A stretch of DNA of 64,000 bases from Sindora glabra (GCA_020226215.1 CM035227.1:7185343-7249342); one strand, 5' to 3'; shown: positions 21,765-33,609, numbered from the stretch's first letter. Program-made: numbers and translations. Notes: a model not told the origin generated them from the letters alone.

Positions 21765-22851
21765 TCACTGATCTGGAAGTAACAAACCATGCACATAAGC
21801 AGATCTGTACTCTTCTGGAAGGCTAAAAAAGAAATCAACTTCTAGGGGGTTGAGAGTAATTTTCCTTGCTGCAGTCATAACTTGGGTAGGAGTTAACCCA
21901 TCAATCTTCATAATCTCACTTGTCACTTGCATCCTTCTCCCTGCAGAATCAGATTCATGTTGGAAACAAGAAGCCAAGCGGCCTATATGTTTACTTGCAT
22001 CCTCCATCACATCACTCATTCGTGCAAATCTAGAAGAGAATTCTCTCAGAACTTCTGAATTTTCTATCTTTGCCTTCTTTGACCTACGGTTTACTGGGGT
22101 GGTTGAGGAAGAGGTTCCCATCGGGGCACATGGAGGGACTGGGTAAGTGTCCTCCGCGAAAAAGGCAGGAACATTTTCTTCTTGCTCTTCTTCTTCTCTG
22201 TCCCTTACTTCGTCTTCTATCCCCTCTAATGCATCTTGTGGATTTACAGCCTCGTCTCCAATGGCTTTATCCTTCCCAAATATTTTGGCTAAATCATCAA
22301 AAAATGGAAATGGCTTGTTTCTTAAACCCACGGCATTTTTGTGGCTCTAGCATAAAAGAAGGAAAAACATAATGAGAGAAGGTAAAACTTTAAAAGCTGT
22401 CACCAATAAATAGAAATATACACAATTACACTTATGTGCATAGAAGATAAGGCATAATATAAAATATTACCTTCACTCATTCATCCCATACTGGCTTTGA
22501 GCAAGTTACGAACTTCTCTTCATCATTCTATCCAAATCCGCTGGCAGCTGGACCAAGCATCTCCGTAATAGCATTATATTGATTCCTCAAATACTTGATA
22601 CGGGACTCGATGTGTGGCTTAGCCTTCATACCACACCCAGGAATCTTCTAATCCATAAGTTGTTCCAACCTGTTATAAGCACCATTCTTGAACTGGCCAT
22701 TATCCATTTTCCAACCACCCAGCTCCACAAGATCCATCATTGCACTAATTAGTGCACGATCCTCAGTGCTTCCCCATCTTATGCATCCTCTAGATGGGTT
22801 CGCACCCTCACCACCTTGGTTGGCATTTCTCTGAGCTTTTGGTTGACTCAT
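21765..22851 (-). pseudogene. Harbinger ORF1, Myb/SANT-like DNA-binding protein, broken
   Basis: Two exons in phase: 22851-22471 and 22346-21765, giving about 321 codons. Exon 1 holds a Myb/SANT-like (trihelix) domain, RWGSTEDRALISAMMDLVEL onwards, followed by KAKPHIESRIKYLRNQYNA and EMLGPAASGFG. Exon 2 begins SHKNAVGLRNKPFP and continues into an acidic segment and a helical C-terminal part (EEYRSAYVHGLLL). In PIF/Harbinger elements this protein helps the transposase enter the nucleus or bind the element. Three stops interrupt exon 1: 22650-22648 (likely Gln originally), 22530-22528 and 22479-22477 (both at expected Trp positions). Start chosen at the Met of MSQPKAQ, because upstream codons lack family resemblance. 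Confidence 0.8.
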
Positions 22852-23076
22852 TTGTGAAGAACGAAAGATGGAAAGACAGGAAACATAGGAATTCGTTAGA
22901 GCGGCATTCTGCTTATGATTTAGTAATTTAGGATGATCATACTGCCAGTTCAATAAAAAGCGAAGTCATTACTCCCATCTTATTACAAATTCAGATAAAA
23001 ATAATACAAGAATAAAGTGTATATTGTCTACCAATCCATAAATACAATACAAGTGAAACACGCTACATAGTTTTGG

Positions 23077-24488
23077 CTAAACCCTATTCAATGATGTGGT
23101 GTCATGTAACCATGCATTGTACATCTCATTGGCAAGATCATGTCTGAAGGTAGTCCATGCAGCACTAGATTCCATAATCCTAATATTAAGTTCACCATTG
23201 TCTTCTTCCTCACCATCCACAAGCAAGGGCTCCATGGGATCCACACTCATGAATGTTCGAATGAAATTATGCATCAATGCGCAAGCTAGGATAATTCTAC
23301 CCACGATTTTTCTAGGGTACCAAGTTGTACATCTTAGAATACCCCATCTCATTTTTAACAATTCAAAACACCTCTCGATAACATTCCTTGCTTGCGAATG
23401 CTTCATATTAAAATATTCCTCAGTAGATACAGGTTGCGCACCACTCTTCCACACACTTAGATGATATCTCTGGCCTCTAAATGGTGTTAGAAAACCCTCA
23501 CAATTCATGTATCCGGCATCACACAAATAGTAGTTGCCTATAATTAACCAACATAAGTGTTAGGTACTTTCATCTCAAATAAGCTCCTTGGTTCAGATTG
23601 AGCAATGTCAAGGTACCTATGGTGTTACTTTGTGGAACTTGCAAAGCATTTTTTCTAGAAAGTGCATCTCGAAGCACTCTATTGTCATGTGCGGACCCCT
23701 CCCAACCAGGCAATACATAAATAAATTGCAAATCCCACGTGCAAGCAGCTAACACATTAGTAGTGAGTTCTCCTTTTCTATTCCTGAATCTAGCTTTATC
23801 TTTATCCCCAACACGAACCTTAATATGAGTTCCATCCAAAGCACTTAAGCAATTCTGCAGTGTGTATATATATAACTTGTTAATAGATACTGTATATATT
23901 TATAAATATTTACACATTCATCTAATTTTCCTAGAAATTTTAACTTACCTTAAACCATTTCCACCTCTCATCTTGGCAATTCTCAGTCACTGGCTCAGGT
24001 TTCTTTAGTAGAATATCATGGCATCTAAGAACAGTGAGGAGAACTGAATTGAAGTGCCTAGATATTGTCTCACCACTTCTCCTAAAGTACAATTGAGTTC
24101 TTCGATTTTTTGTGTCATGAGAAAGTGTGAATAGAAATAAAGCAACCATCTCCTCTAAACTAGTATTCCTATTTCCTTGTAACTTACCGACATCTCTAAG
24201 CATATCACATAACTTAGAAAAACAGGCTCTATTCATCCTAAGGTTGTCCAAGCATGCTAAGTCACTTTCTTGAATCATTAGCCTGAGATTTAAAATCCTA
24301 GCATAATATCTTTCTTCAGCACAACTGTCAAATATATAGGACATAGGCTGAGGCAATCTAATGTCCAAAAAGGACAAAAGATACAAGAATTCAGAAATAG
24401 CCTCCAAAATCATGAGCATCATCTGTGTGTATAATGCAATACATGTAGTAGCAATCTTTTTCTTTTTACTCAACGGTAAGCGAGCCAT
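23077..24488 (-). CDS. PIF/Harbinger transposase (DDE_Tnp_4 type)
   Basis: Three exons, 24488-23949, 23854-23629 and 23537-23077, join in phase (540, 226 and 461 nt) to a 408-residue protein with no internal stop. N-terminal helix-turn-helix-like region: RMNRACFSKLCDMLRD and SLEEMVALFLFTLSHD, with the RRSGETISRHFNSVL helix. Catalytic core: first Asp in ALDGTHIKV, second in GWEGSAHDNRVL, and third acidic Glu in ARNVIERCFELLK. YYLCDAGYMNCEGFLTPFRG is the usual conserved block. The enzyme cuts and pastes the element at TTA/TAA sites. Start at MARLPLS chosen over an upstream in-frame Met, since the latter adds only an unsupported hydrophobic leader. The intact frame contrasts with the broken ORF1 next to it; activity is not proven. 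Confidence 0.85.
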
Positions 24489-25289
24489 AACTGTATGACA
24501 TAGGCAAATTACATGCAAGAATGTTATGATAAGTTAGAAGAGTAATAAAAATATGGTCAGCCACTTTGAGTAATTTGAATGCAACAAATACTATTCATCT
24601 TTTTCAAGGTAGTCAACAGGCAAACCACAACGATATCATATCCAGAACCTCTTAGAAGCTCTGCCGTCGTGGTTGGATTAAACATACCAGTTTGCTAAAC
24701 CATAAGCACACCCTTTTTTGTCAAATTCCACCATTTTTTATAACAGTTCCTATTCCGACGATTCAACTCCGGAAAGTCGGGAAGGAAGTCCAAATTTCAA
24801 ATATGGAGGCCGTAATTTACTTAATACAACAAGAGAAAATATAACGAGCAATGTTATCAAGGCTTACCAGAAATCGCTAATGCCATTGCCCAGAACTGTT
24901 GCTAGGGTTTAGAGGAGATGGCAGAAGCTCGAGAACCAGAAATCGCTACTACCGTTGCCGGAGACTGCTGCTAGGGTTGAGAGGCGACGGGAGATGCTCG
25001 ACAAACAAAAAGGCATACAGGAAGAAGTGAATCCTGATATTCAAATTATAAGGGCAAAATTGGTATTAAGTAATTTTAGCAGGGTCATTCTTGTCTATAA
25101 ATTAGTTGAAAACGCAGGCAATAAAACTTACCGAGGGGGTGGGTAAGTGACCTCCTGCGTTTTATGGGAAATACAAGTTCCCGGGAAGATCCATTTCCTC
25201 CCATTTGGGCAACCAAACAACTCTGGGGTCGTTTATTTCCTGGGAAGTCCAGTTTCCCACGTTATTGTTGCGAACCAAACAACCCCTTA

Positions 25290-26005
25290 ATATTTGGTCT
25301 AGACTTATTTTTCTGGAACTTCTTGCCCTTCTTTAATTTGGGCTTGAAGTGAGAGGGACCAGCTCTCTCTGCTATATTTGCTTGTCCAAAAGATCTGTAA
25401 GCCTCTAAACGTTCATCTTCCAGTTTTAAATGTCTCGCCACATCATCAAATGTAACAATGCCTTCATTATAGGTCAAGTTCACCTTCATGTGTTCCTAAC
25501 TGACGGGTAGTGATTTAATTACTGCTTGCACTTGCTACTTATCAGCAAGTGCGTAGCCCACAGACTTGAGCTCATGTATTATATTTGACATTTCTCTTAA
25601 ATGTTGTTTCATCAGCATGTTCGGCCGAAGTTTATATGTGTCAAATTTAATTGTGAGTCTCCTTAATTTGGTAGCTGAAATACTACCAAATTTCTCTTTC
25701 AAGGCAATCCACATGCCTTGAACAGTCGGGTAACCCTCATATCCGCACATGAGGTCATCTGCCATCGCACTCAGAAGTGTAATACGTGCAATGCTGTTTT
25801 TCTTTTTCCAGACATTAAATGCTTCAGCATCTCTTCTGTGCTGAGCAAAATTCCCGGGTTCCAGTTCTATCATCACATGATTTAAGGCTTTTAAAGCATC
25901 TTGTTCTTCTAGTATATATGATATTTTCTGATGTCATATGTCCTAATTGTCCCCGTTTAACTTGTCACCTTTGTTTAAGTTGGCAATAATGGTTTTGCTA
26001 GCCAT
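25290..26005 (-). pseudogene. Copia gag N-terminal and central part (UBN2-type)
   Basis: The likely start is ATG at 26005 (MASKTIIANLNKG). Early stops follow where related gag proteins read DNYDIW. The open stretch 25876-25535 contains NVWKKKNSIARITLLSAMAD, GMWIALKEKFGSISATKL and LREMSNIIHELKSVGYAL, typical of the UBN2 gag domain. The frame resumes at 25489 (NEGIVTFDDVARHLKLEDER) and runs into a Lys-rich tail cut off by the Harbinger insertion. Gag forms the virus-like particle in active relatives. Confidence 0.85.
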
Positions 26006-26685
26006 TCTATTGGATTTGAACATTTCTTAATAAGTATACAATGTCATTTTATCTGCATAGTTCTTACATAGAACAACAATGACATTACTTGGTTTATGGT
26101 CGGGAGTTTACGTTTGTTTACCTCTATCGCATGGTTTTTCTAAATACTATCATTATTTCCTATCAAGATATCCCTAATGCAAATGTTATTACTCTTAGAT
26201 GGACGCAATCTAAGAGCTTCTACTTAAATATAACATTTAATAAGATAGATATGTAATAGTGCATAAATGTAAGCATACATTTAATAACTAAAACAAATAA
26301 CAAGTTCAATAAACAATCCATGAAAAAATAAAGAAAGAAAAAAATACACAATTGTTCCCTAATTCGTATCTAACATCTCTATTTCATCAAAAGTACTAAA
26401 TAGTTATTTAGGTGGGTTCTTGTGATGAGTAGGTTCATGTTCAAATTTGTTCATCGCTCTCATCGGACCCTTCAAGTGGGATCCCTTTTCCATGATGCGG
26501 TGTCAGAAGTGTCTCGCACTCCTCATGTTTGGGAATTAAGATAATAGGATGGATCGTCTTCAATTTGTTTTAAATTGACGAACCTCTTGTAATCTTAGGA
26601 TTTCCATACACTTTTCAAGTTCCATTCTCTTGACGATCCCTAGGTTATAGTCTTTACATTTCCATAGTTTCTTTTTAATTGCTTT

Positions 26686-26964
26686 TCAAAAATTATCATT
26701 TGGCACTTCGTTCAATAGTGTATTGACCCAATTTATATTGGGAAACACCTTCCCCCTTCGGCTGAGATTCGATTTTAGTGTTTTAACATTGTTCAAAAAT
26801 GATGTCATGGGCAGGTCAGTCTTTTTGCATCTTTCAAATAGGGAATGTACTATGTCTTTTAGGTCTTTTGTGATTTTCACCCAATCTGACTCTTTGCCAT
26901 AGTAGTCCCCCAAGCTTTCCAAAAAGTCGTAGGGGTCATCCTCTTCCAAGAACCACTGTTCCAT
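26686..26964 (-). CDS. Unknown ORF in the copia leader
   Basis: A 92-residue acidic-to-basic frame starting MEQWFLEEDDPYDFLESLG. I do not recognise it. The same frame stays protein-like for another ~280 bases past its stop at 26686, with a few stops: KAIKKKLWKCKDYNLGIVKR, MELEKCMEILRLQEVRQF and MRAMNKFEHEPTHH. A longer, now broken gene is therefore likely. It may be an extra retrotransposon gene or a captured host fragment. Low AT relative to its surroundings supports past coding. Confidence 0.4.
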   Translation of the reverse strand: MEQWFLEEDDPYDFLESLGDYYGKESDWVKITKDLKDIVHSLFERCKKTDLPMTSFLNNVKTLKSNLSRRGKVFPNINWVNTLLNEVPNDNF

Positions 26965-27348
26965 AGCTATATGCCAAAAATAGAGGAAATAACAGTAAAA
27001 TTTAAACCAATTTTTTTTGCATAGAAACACTAAAATTTTTTTTTCAAAATGCACAAATTGCATACCAATGTGTAAATCATGAATTTAGGAAAAATTTGAA
27101 ACAAAAATGGGTCAAAAATACCCTTGCACCCGCCACCAAAAGTTTTTGTTTATTTTTTTTTTTTTAAATAACCTCCCCCACGCGCCATTTTGCGTGGCGA
27201 TTCCGGCCACCGATCGTGGCTGCCAACGAAGAACTCATCCTCCCTAGTTCATTGGTGCATGACATGTGGCCATAAGGTGTAGGGGTGGGCCATACGTGCC
27301 TCCCCCCGAGAGTGAGAATTTTTTTTTTTTTGAAAAATTCTACCTGAT

Positions 27349-27507
27349 AAAAACGACATGTCGTTTTGGTAGTTTTAAGCTAAAACGATACGACTTGTCA
27401 TTTACAGCTGGCTAAAACGACACATCGTTTTGGCCATTGTCATTTGGCAGTTCTTAGTTAAAACGACTTGTCATTTATGGACTGGCCAAAATGACGTGTC
27501 GTTTTGG
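27349..27507. repeat. Cluster of AAAACGACatGTCGTTTT palindromes in the copia leader
   Basis: An exact 18-bp palindrome AAAACGACATGTCGTTTT at about 27349 recurs in diverged forms: AAAACGATACGACTTGTC, AAAACGACACATCGTTTT (about 27413) and AAAATGACGTGTCGTTTT (about 27488). Together with the shared GGCCA/CTGGCC flanks they look like a degenerate tandem repeat. Placement upstream of gag suggests repeated protein-binding sites or enhancer units; this is inference. Confidence 0.65.
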
Positions 27508-27895
27508 TCGTCTTCAACCTCCAGTCAAGTCGCAATAGGTTGACCCGACCCGACCTGACCTGGTTTGTGACCCAGTTAACCCGTTTTCGTATTTTGGCCA
27601 TAACTTTTGATCCAGAAGTCCGTTTTGGGTGATTCAAAAACCAAAATTTTCAAAATTTTATGCTCTACAATTCTAGGGTAATTTTAAGGCCTAAAAATTT
27701 AATTTTTTAGATGTATCAAGAAAAAATAAAAATGAGTTTTATGAAGTCTTTTTAGTACTATTCTCTTCCCTATTAGTATTTTATGCATGTTTAGGATAGT
27801 CTTATGGTCCAGAAAACATGCTAAATGTTCTGTGCATAATTCCATGTAATTCTTACAGTAAAACACATTTTATATCCATATGCATTTGTTATAGA

Positions 27896-27899
<4 letters not shown>

Positions 27900-27962
<63 letters not shown>
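27900..27962. repeat. (TA)n microsatellite
   Basis: About 31 uninterrupted TA units within the copia leader. Confidence 0.97.
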
Positions 27963-27963
<1 letters not shown>

Positions 27964-28252
27964 CCAGTAAGGGAAAAATTACAATATTGGAATTAAAAAA
28001 AAATTGTCATGCATGTATTCAGTGTCATAAAAAATAGATGAGAAATTAAGCATGTTGTCCAGTGTTAAAACATGCTGTTCAATTTATGTGAAAAGTTCCT
28101 AATATACATTCATAAGTCTTCCAAAAAATAAATGCACAGCATACATACATTACAAGTTTCTCATGCATACATGTATTGAATCAGTGTTTCTCATTCAATA
28201 TTGGTCATATTTTGCAAACATCAAGAATCATACAGACATTCAGAACAACCAG

Positions 28253-28264
28253 GCTCTAATACCA
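28253..28264 (-). promoter_or_regulatory. Copia primer binding site (tRNA-iMet type)
   Basis: On the minus strand TGGTATTAGAGC lies one base after the LTR end. Plant copia elements carry TGGTATCAGAGC, complementary to initiator Met tRNA, so there is one C-to-T change. Confidence 0.85.
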
Positions 28265-28265
28265 A

Positions 28266-28673
28266 TGAAGGAATTTATACAGTATTAACACGTAGCGGAT
28301 ACATACTTGATTTCCTTGATCGATCTGATGTTGTATATCACTTGGATGTTTTCTGTACTGCACGAACATGTACTCACAAACAATGATTCACGTACCCATA
28401 CGAAAATCAAGAATCACCGGTTGGAACTCTGGATTGCGTTTTCATAATAGATGCACCACCACACACAAAGAATTAATTGTATTATGTGAGATATCTGATA
28501 AAAAATTTCAGCAACTTTTTGATATGAGACTTTATTTTATTTATAGAAGTCTTCTATCAGATCATGTCCTTTCATACTGAAAGGTTATATTTCTTCTTGA
28601 AATAATGCAACCTGAAAAGTCAAGGATGATAACTTTTCATGTGGACACCATTATAGGTGTCCCACATTCATCA
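28266..28673 (-). repeat. Copia 5' LTR (408 bp)
   Basis: In plus orientation it begins TGAAGGAATTTATACAG and ends CCCACATTCATCA, so on its own strand it runs TG...CA. It is followed by TTAAG, the same five bases found before the left LTR at 8363. It matches 8604-9053 along its length. Confidence 0.9.
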
Positions 28674-30087
28674 TTAAGGAATATATTATTTATGATTAAA
28701 AAATATGTTGATTATGACTAAACGATGTGTTTATTCAGAAAGTCAATTAATGTTTAATAAATATATTATTTCATAATTAAGATGTATATTGATTCAAAAT
28801 TAAAAAATATATTGTTTTATAATTAAAAAGAATAATGTTATATACATTAAACTTAGATTTTGAATAAAAATTAATGATTATCATTAAATATAAAAGGGTC
28901 AGATGAATTTATAAAATCTAATTTAATAGATATCAAATATTTAAATTTCAATTTTGAAATCCATCTTGTATTATCCTAATTAAAAATCATGTTGAATCCA
29001 AATTTTGTTTAAAAATATTTAAAACAATTAAACAAAAATAAACAATGTGAAAACTATTAATGGAGAGATTCTCGTATATATTACTGATTATTGATTAAGT
29101 AAAGTGATACCTGAGAGTATTTTTTGCCATCAACCCTATATTAGGTGCCAGAGACAAATTTACTCAAGAGACTTTTGGAAACATACTTTATATTTTTTAT
29201 TTTTTGAAACACTTTTACTATCATAAAATGTAACAATCTAAACTTTTAAATTGCAGCTATTTTTTTTACTACCGTTCCACATCACCGAAAGATATCATAA
29301 AATGTAACAATTTTAAATTGCAGATCTTCTTTATTACCGTTCCACATTATCAAAAGATAATAAAGCCATTACAAAACACATCAAAAGATGAGTGAAAATT
29401 TTTTTAAAAAAAAATATATGATTTTCTTGTCGTTGAAAATATTTTATCCTCTAGAGGTAAAAAAAATAAAAATTTTAATTTATTTCAATTTTAAGAATAG
29501 AGGTGATATACATCAAAATAAGGCATCTTATTGTGGGAATAAAGTATGGAGTTTTTTTAAGCTTTTGCTAAAATGAATTATCTTGGTAGAGATGAAAAAA
29601 ATTAATTTATTTTCATTTATTTTTCTTGACCAAAATATCACACATGAGATTAATACTGTCAATTAACATCAACAAAAACATTGTTAAAATATTTTTACGG
29701 AAAGGTTTTATTGAAAAAGAGTAAGTAGTGGACAAAACTGATAAGAATTTTCTTAATTTTAGCTCCGCAACATAAAAGAAATAGATAACCATCATATAAA
29801 ACTATTTTCAATTTAAAGGGGATCAGTAGAAGAAATAGATAATGGTCATATAAAATTATTTTCAATTTAAAGCGAATTAGCAAACTAATTCAAAGAATTT
29901 TAGGTTGGTTGAGGATTACAACTCTCTCTACTTCTCGAGTTAGTTTCTAATTCGGCTAATTGCGCCTATTCAAATTTTAATTTACCAGCTATTTGTTTCA
30001 TGGCTTTAATTGGAGCCACGGATGTAATTCTCAAAATGAAAATATCCACATTGAATTAATTGCATGTTGGATTTCAAATTTAAATAA

Positions 30088-30362
30088 GGCTCCATTTATT
30101 TCGTCAGAAAGTGTTTTCGTTAGGAAAATATCATTTATATATAAATTAATGAAGGGGTGATATGTTATCTATATTGATGACTAAAAAAAATAATATCTAA
30201 AACTTTAGAAATGGAGGAAAGCAAACTTCTTTTTAAAATAAGGAAAGTTATTTTTTTCAAACTCTTTATATTTAATATTAAATAAATAAAACGTTTTTCT
30301 TCGTATTATCATTTTTATAACTACATTTTGGAGAAAATAATTTTCAATGAAACAACAGGGCC
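30088..30362. mobile_element. Possible MITE with GGCYCC-type ends
   Basis: The left end GGCTCCATTTATTTCGTC is imperfectly complementary to the right end (reverse GGCCCTGTTGTTTCATTG). Length is 275 bp and the interior is AT-rich. No convincing target duplication was found. Ends resemble those of the short element at 52437-52538. Confidence 0.4.
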
Positions 30363-33300
30363 AAATCAACAAATAAAAATATTTAGTAACTTGTAATAGA
30401 AATTACATTAATAGGAATATAAGCTGAAACATTTGTTGATTGGATCCCAATTATCAATAAAGTAGCCATAATTCCTTCATTTAGCTAAGAACTCAATTAA
30501 GAAAATCACACAAAATTTTACAAAATCAAATGTGAAATCAATTAGTTCCGATGTCCAATAACATTTGTCCCCTTTTTTTGGATGAAATATTTATCCCACT
30601 TCATTTGTTTATATATAAAAAATCCTATCTACGTGGCATATTAAAATTAAAAGTATACCAATACTAAAAAAAGGATAAAAAAATATTTTAACAATTATTT
30701 AATTGCATCTCACAATTAAAAAAATTGAGAGGAAGAGTTTCATTTTAAACCTAAAATTATAAAACAAACGGTTTAAAAGATGAAAGAATTAAAAATATCC
30801 ACTAAAAAAATGAATCTAAACAAATAGGTTCAAGAAATGAGAGAATTAAAAATTAAAAATACTCACGAAAAACCAACCCAATCCATAATGATATTCCATA
30901 AAAAACACAATATTTTTTATACTCAATTGGCCATCAAGAAAACAAATACAACAGGTAAAATAATTAGTAAAATTGACAAGGTAGTAATTGTTGGAGGATA
31001 TTTAGGAAATGAAAAAAATAAGGAAGAAAATTAATGAAAGTGACAATTATTCAAGGAAGGAAATGTCAGATAAGTTTTCAATAAACTATCTTTAGGATAT
31101 TAGTTATGAGTTTATTAAGAATAAAAGTTTAACATTTCTCATTATGGATATCATAATGCATTATCCAGATACAAGAATTTAATAGGAATAAATTTACCTC
31201 CACTACTTCTTAGATATTTAATGCACTAGAAATGCAACTTTTTTGTTAACATTATTTCAAACAATTTTAATCGAAATTACCTTCAAACTCTCATACAAAA
31301 GGTTTTCAATTAGACAAGTTGAGCTTTATAATTGATGTTAATGTGATAAAGTATGATTCAATTAAAATTATCTATATTAATTGGAAATAATCTATACCTC
31401 CCATGGTTCACCCAACATGGATTTAATAAAGAATCTGCTAACATTAATTTAGAGATGGATACACTACCATTTATCTTATCTCAACTCAACTCAAGATGTG
31501 TTGATATTATACATTCATGGATGGCTACTATAATTACCTTGCATCAATTTATATATTGGAATTTATACATCTAGAAGTATTGGAATTTACACTTTACTTT
31601 ATCAACTCATGATGGATTGATATTTATACATTTGGATATAGATACTACAATTACATTACATCAATTTATGATAAATAGATATTTATATATCTAAAAAATA
31701 GATACTATAATTTACCTTATATCAACTAAAGATATAGTGAAATTTTCTCATCAATGCTTGTTCCAATATCTCTGCATTACTTTCTCAAAAAAAATTATAA
31801 TTTATATTTACATATTCACACAATATGTAAAATCTAGAATATGATATACAAATGTATTGAACTTCCATTCAAAAATAAAAATTCACCCCTTTCTTTTATT
31901 CATCAACAAGCATACCGCATCTAAAGCCCATGCCCACGTGGAAGAAGAATTTCAATTTCTTCGTTCACAACATGAAGCATATTAAAAAAAATTTATAATA
32001 CTCGAACATCAATTTATGTTAATCATTCAATTAAAATGTCAACTTTTTGTAAATATGGAAATAATGCTTTTAAAAAATCATGCTTTGTCTTTTTTTATTG
32101 ATTTAGTAATTAATTAGACAAATTGTGTTAATTAGACTTTACATATATTTTATATTATACTATAATCAATGCATAATTCAATATAAAATTCATGAAAATA
32201 ATCTTTAATAAGGGAAATTATGAAACCTTGGTCATGAATAATAAAATCATTTATGAATTTGACTTTGCAGATACATTTGCAGTCAATTCATTTTAAAGTT
32301 TTCTCCTCCATTGACATATGATAAAACTCAGCTTTAATTTCATCCCATATCTTATAATTCACAAATCATCCAAAAAAATTTAGATAGTAAAAAATGTTAC
32401 TATAGCATAGAAATTTACCTCAGTAAAATTAAATGTGGTATGTTACACATATCCTTCACATACCGTTAAAAAAGAAAAGAATTTCATCATTGTGAAAAGA
32501 AGCCAACAAGGCAAAAATCAATAAAGCCATTAACATGAAGTAGAAGCTTCACATCACACTTCATTGAAAATTCAAAATTCATATCTTGAAAGACAATCAA
32601 TAATTAAAGTTATATAAAATATAAGACGACAAGTTATATAAAATTCATTTTGCTTGTAGCATCGAACCTTCAATTGCAATTCTTCATTTAGTTTCATCTC
32701 TTTAAAAAAATCTATTGTGTCCTTCTTTATGCAACTTCCATATGTCTGTGTTTTTCGTCATTTATAACCTATAACAAAAAATTATGGTCATTATTGATAT
32801 TTCTCGATTTAATTTGCTACCATTTTGAACAACTTCGCCATTCCACACTTTGCATTTTTGCAGTTAGAATTAATTGCCCATATGCATTCAATCTCATTTA
32901 GGATTGTTACCTATTCCATCCAACATAAGCCATTCATCAAAGTACAGTTGAATAAAATGAAACAATTACTGGCCATAACCATAAGTGCAATTTTCAAGTA
33001 TTTAAAGGCATTTCAAAAATCATATTCACTTGAAATAACTTTGTGATAATGGAAACACTATCACAATCTAATTTAATTAAAATAAATAAAAAAATAATTC
33101 TATACTAAAAATAAAATGAATCCTACATGATATAAACATTAGTAAGTTTGAGATATTAAACTTCTCTCGTGAATTTTCATTGAAAATTAAAAAGCATGTA
33201 GATTCTTTCTCTATATAAATTTTGTCTCATGCAACAAGATTCATAACATTTGAATTTGCTTGAGTTTACTCTTTTGTTATAATACATTGAACTTTTTAAG

Positions 33301-33609
33301 GTTCCGCCATCAACATATCCTTTGAATTTTTTTTCCATAATCTAATCAAGAATAGAATATTGCAAATTAAAATAGTAATTTCTTATAAACATTTTACCTA
33401 ACATTTCCTTCCTCTAATTTTTCTCATCTACTATTTTTTCCATTTTCTAAATATTCTCCAATAGTTTTAGGATAGTAATTTTCCCATTTGCTTGAATTTA
33501 AACAATTGGCATTTTTAATTATATTATTTATTTTCATAATTAATTTTAATATTACTAGTGAAAGGAGAGATAGATGATTATAACAAAAGTAAAAATAAAG
33601 TATTGATAA

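Larger units (their letters stand above)
13739..25286 (-). mobile_element. PIF/Harbinger DNA transposon, 11.5 kb, carrying a Ulp1-like gene
   Basis: Terminal inverted repeats GGGGTCGTTTGGTTC (13739) and the complement of GGGGTTGTTTGGTTC (ending 25286) are flanked by the 3-bp duplication TTA (13736-13738 and 25287-25289), the hallmark of PIF/Harbinger. Subterminal regions at both ends share GGGAA/TTCCC-rich inverted segments. Inside, on the minus strand, are a DDE transposase (23077-24488) and a Myb/SANT-like ORF1 (21765-22851), the two genes such elements need. The remaining 7.7 kb (about 14.0-21.7 kb) holds a plus-strand Ulp1-like gene and palindrome arrays. This makes the element more than twice the usual 4-6 kb. 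Whether that part was captured or inserted later is open. Confidence 0.9.
26006..28252 (-). other. Copia 5' leader (2.2 kb)
   Basis: Between primer site and gag. It holds an unknown ORF (26686-26964), a short-palindrome cluster (27349-27507) and a TA microsatellite. Such a long leader is unusual for copia and may include unrecognised inserted DNA. Confidence 0.45.
8368..28673 (-). mobile_element. Ty1/copia LTR retrotransposon, decayed, with nested insertion
   Basis: The element reads right to left: 5' LTR 28266-28673, primer site, leader, gag (26005 down to about 13618, interrupted), protease/integrase (13518-12703), reverse transcriptase (about 11760-10710), RNase H (down to 10149), polypurine tract, 3' LTR (about 8604-9053). 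Integrase before reverse transcriptase is the copia order. A 5-bp duplication TTAAG lies at 8363-8367 and 28674-28678. Without the 11.5-kb inner Harbinger element, copia is about 8.5 kb, long for the family, mainly because of a 2.2-kb leader. Frames are broken by many stops and frameshifts, and the LTRs differ at many sites and by a 42-bp internal duplication. The copy is therefore old and not autonomous. Confidence 0.88.

Noticed and set aside
21850..22372. Plus-strand open frames opposite ORF1
   Set aside because: They are antisense to the Myb/SANT-like ORF1, whose minus-strand frame has clear family motifs.
26340..26964. Endogenous pararetrovirus fragment
   Set aside because: The ORF is of unknown type, but no pararetroviral reverse transcriptase, movement protein or coat motif was seen nearby. 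The copia leader position explains its location better.
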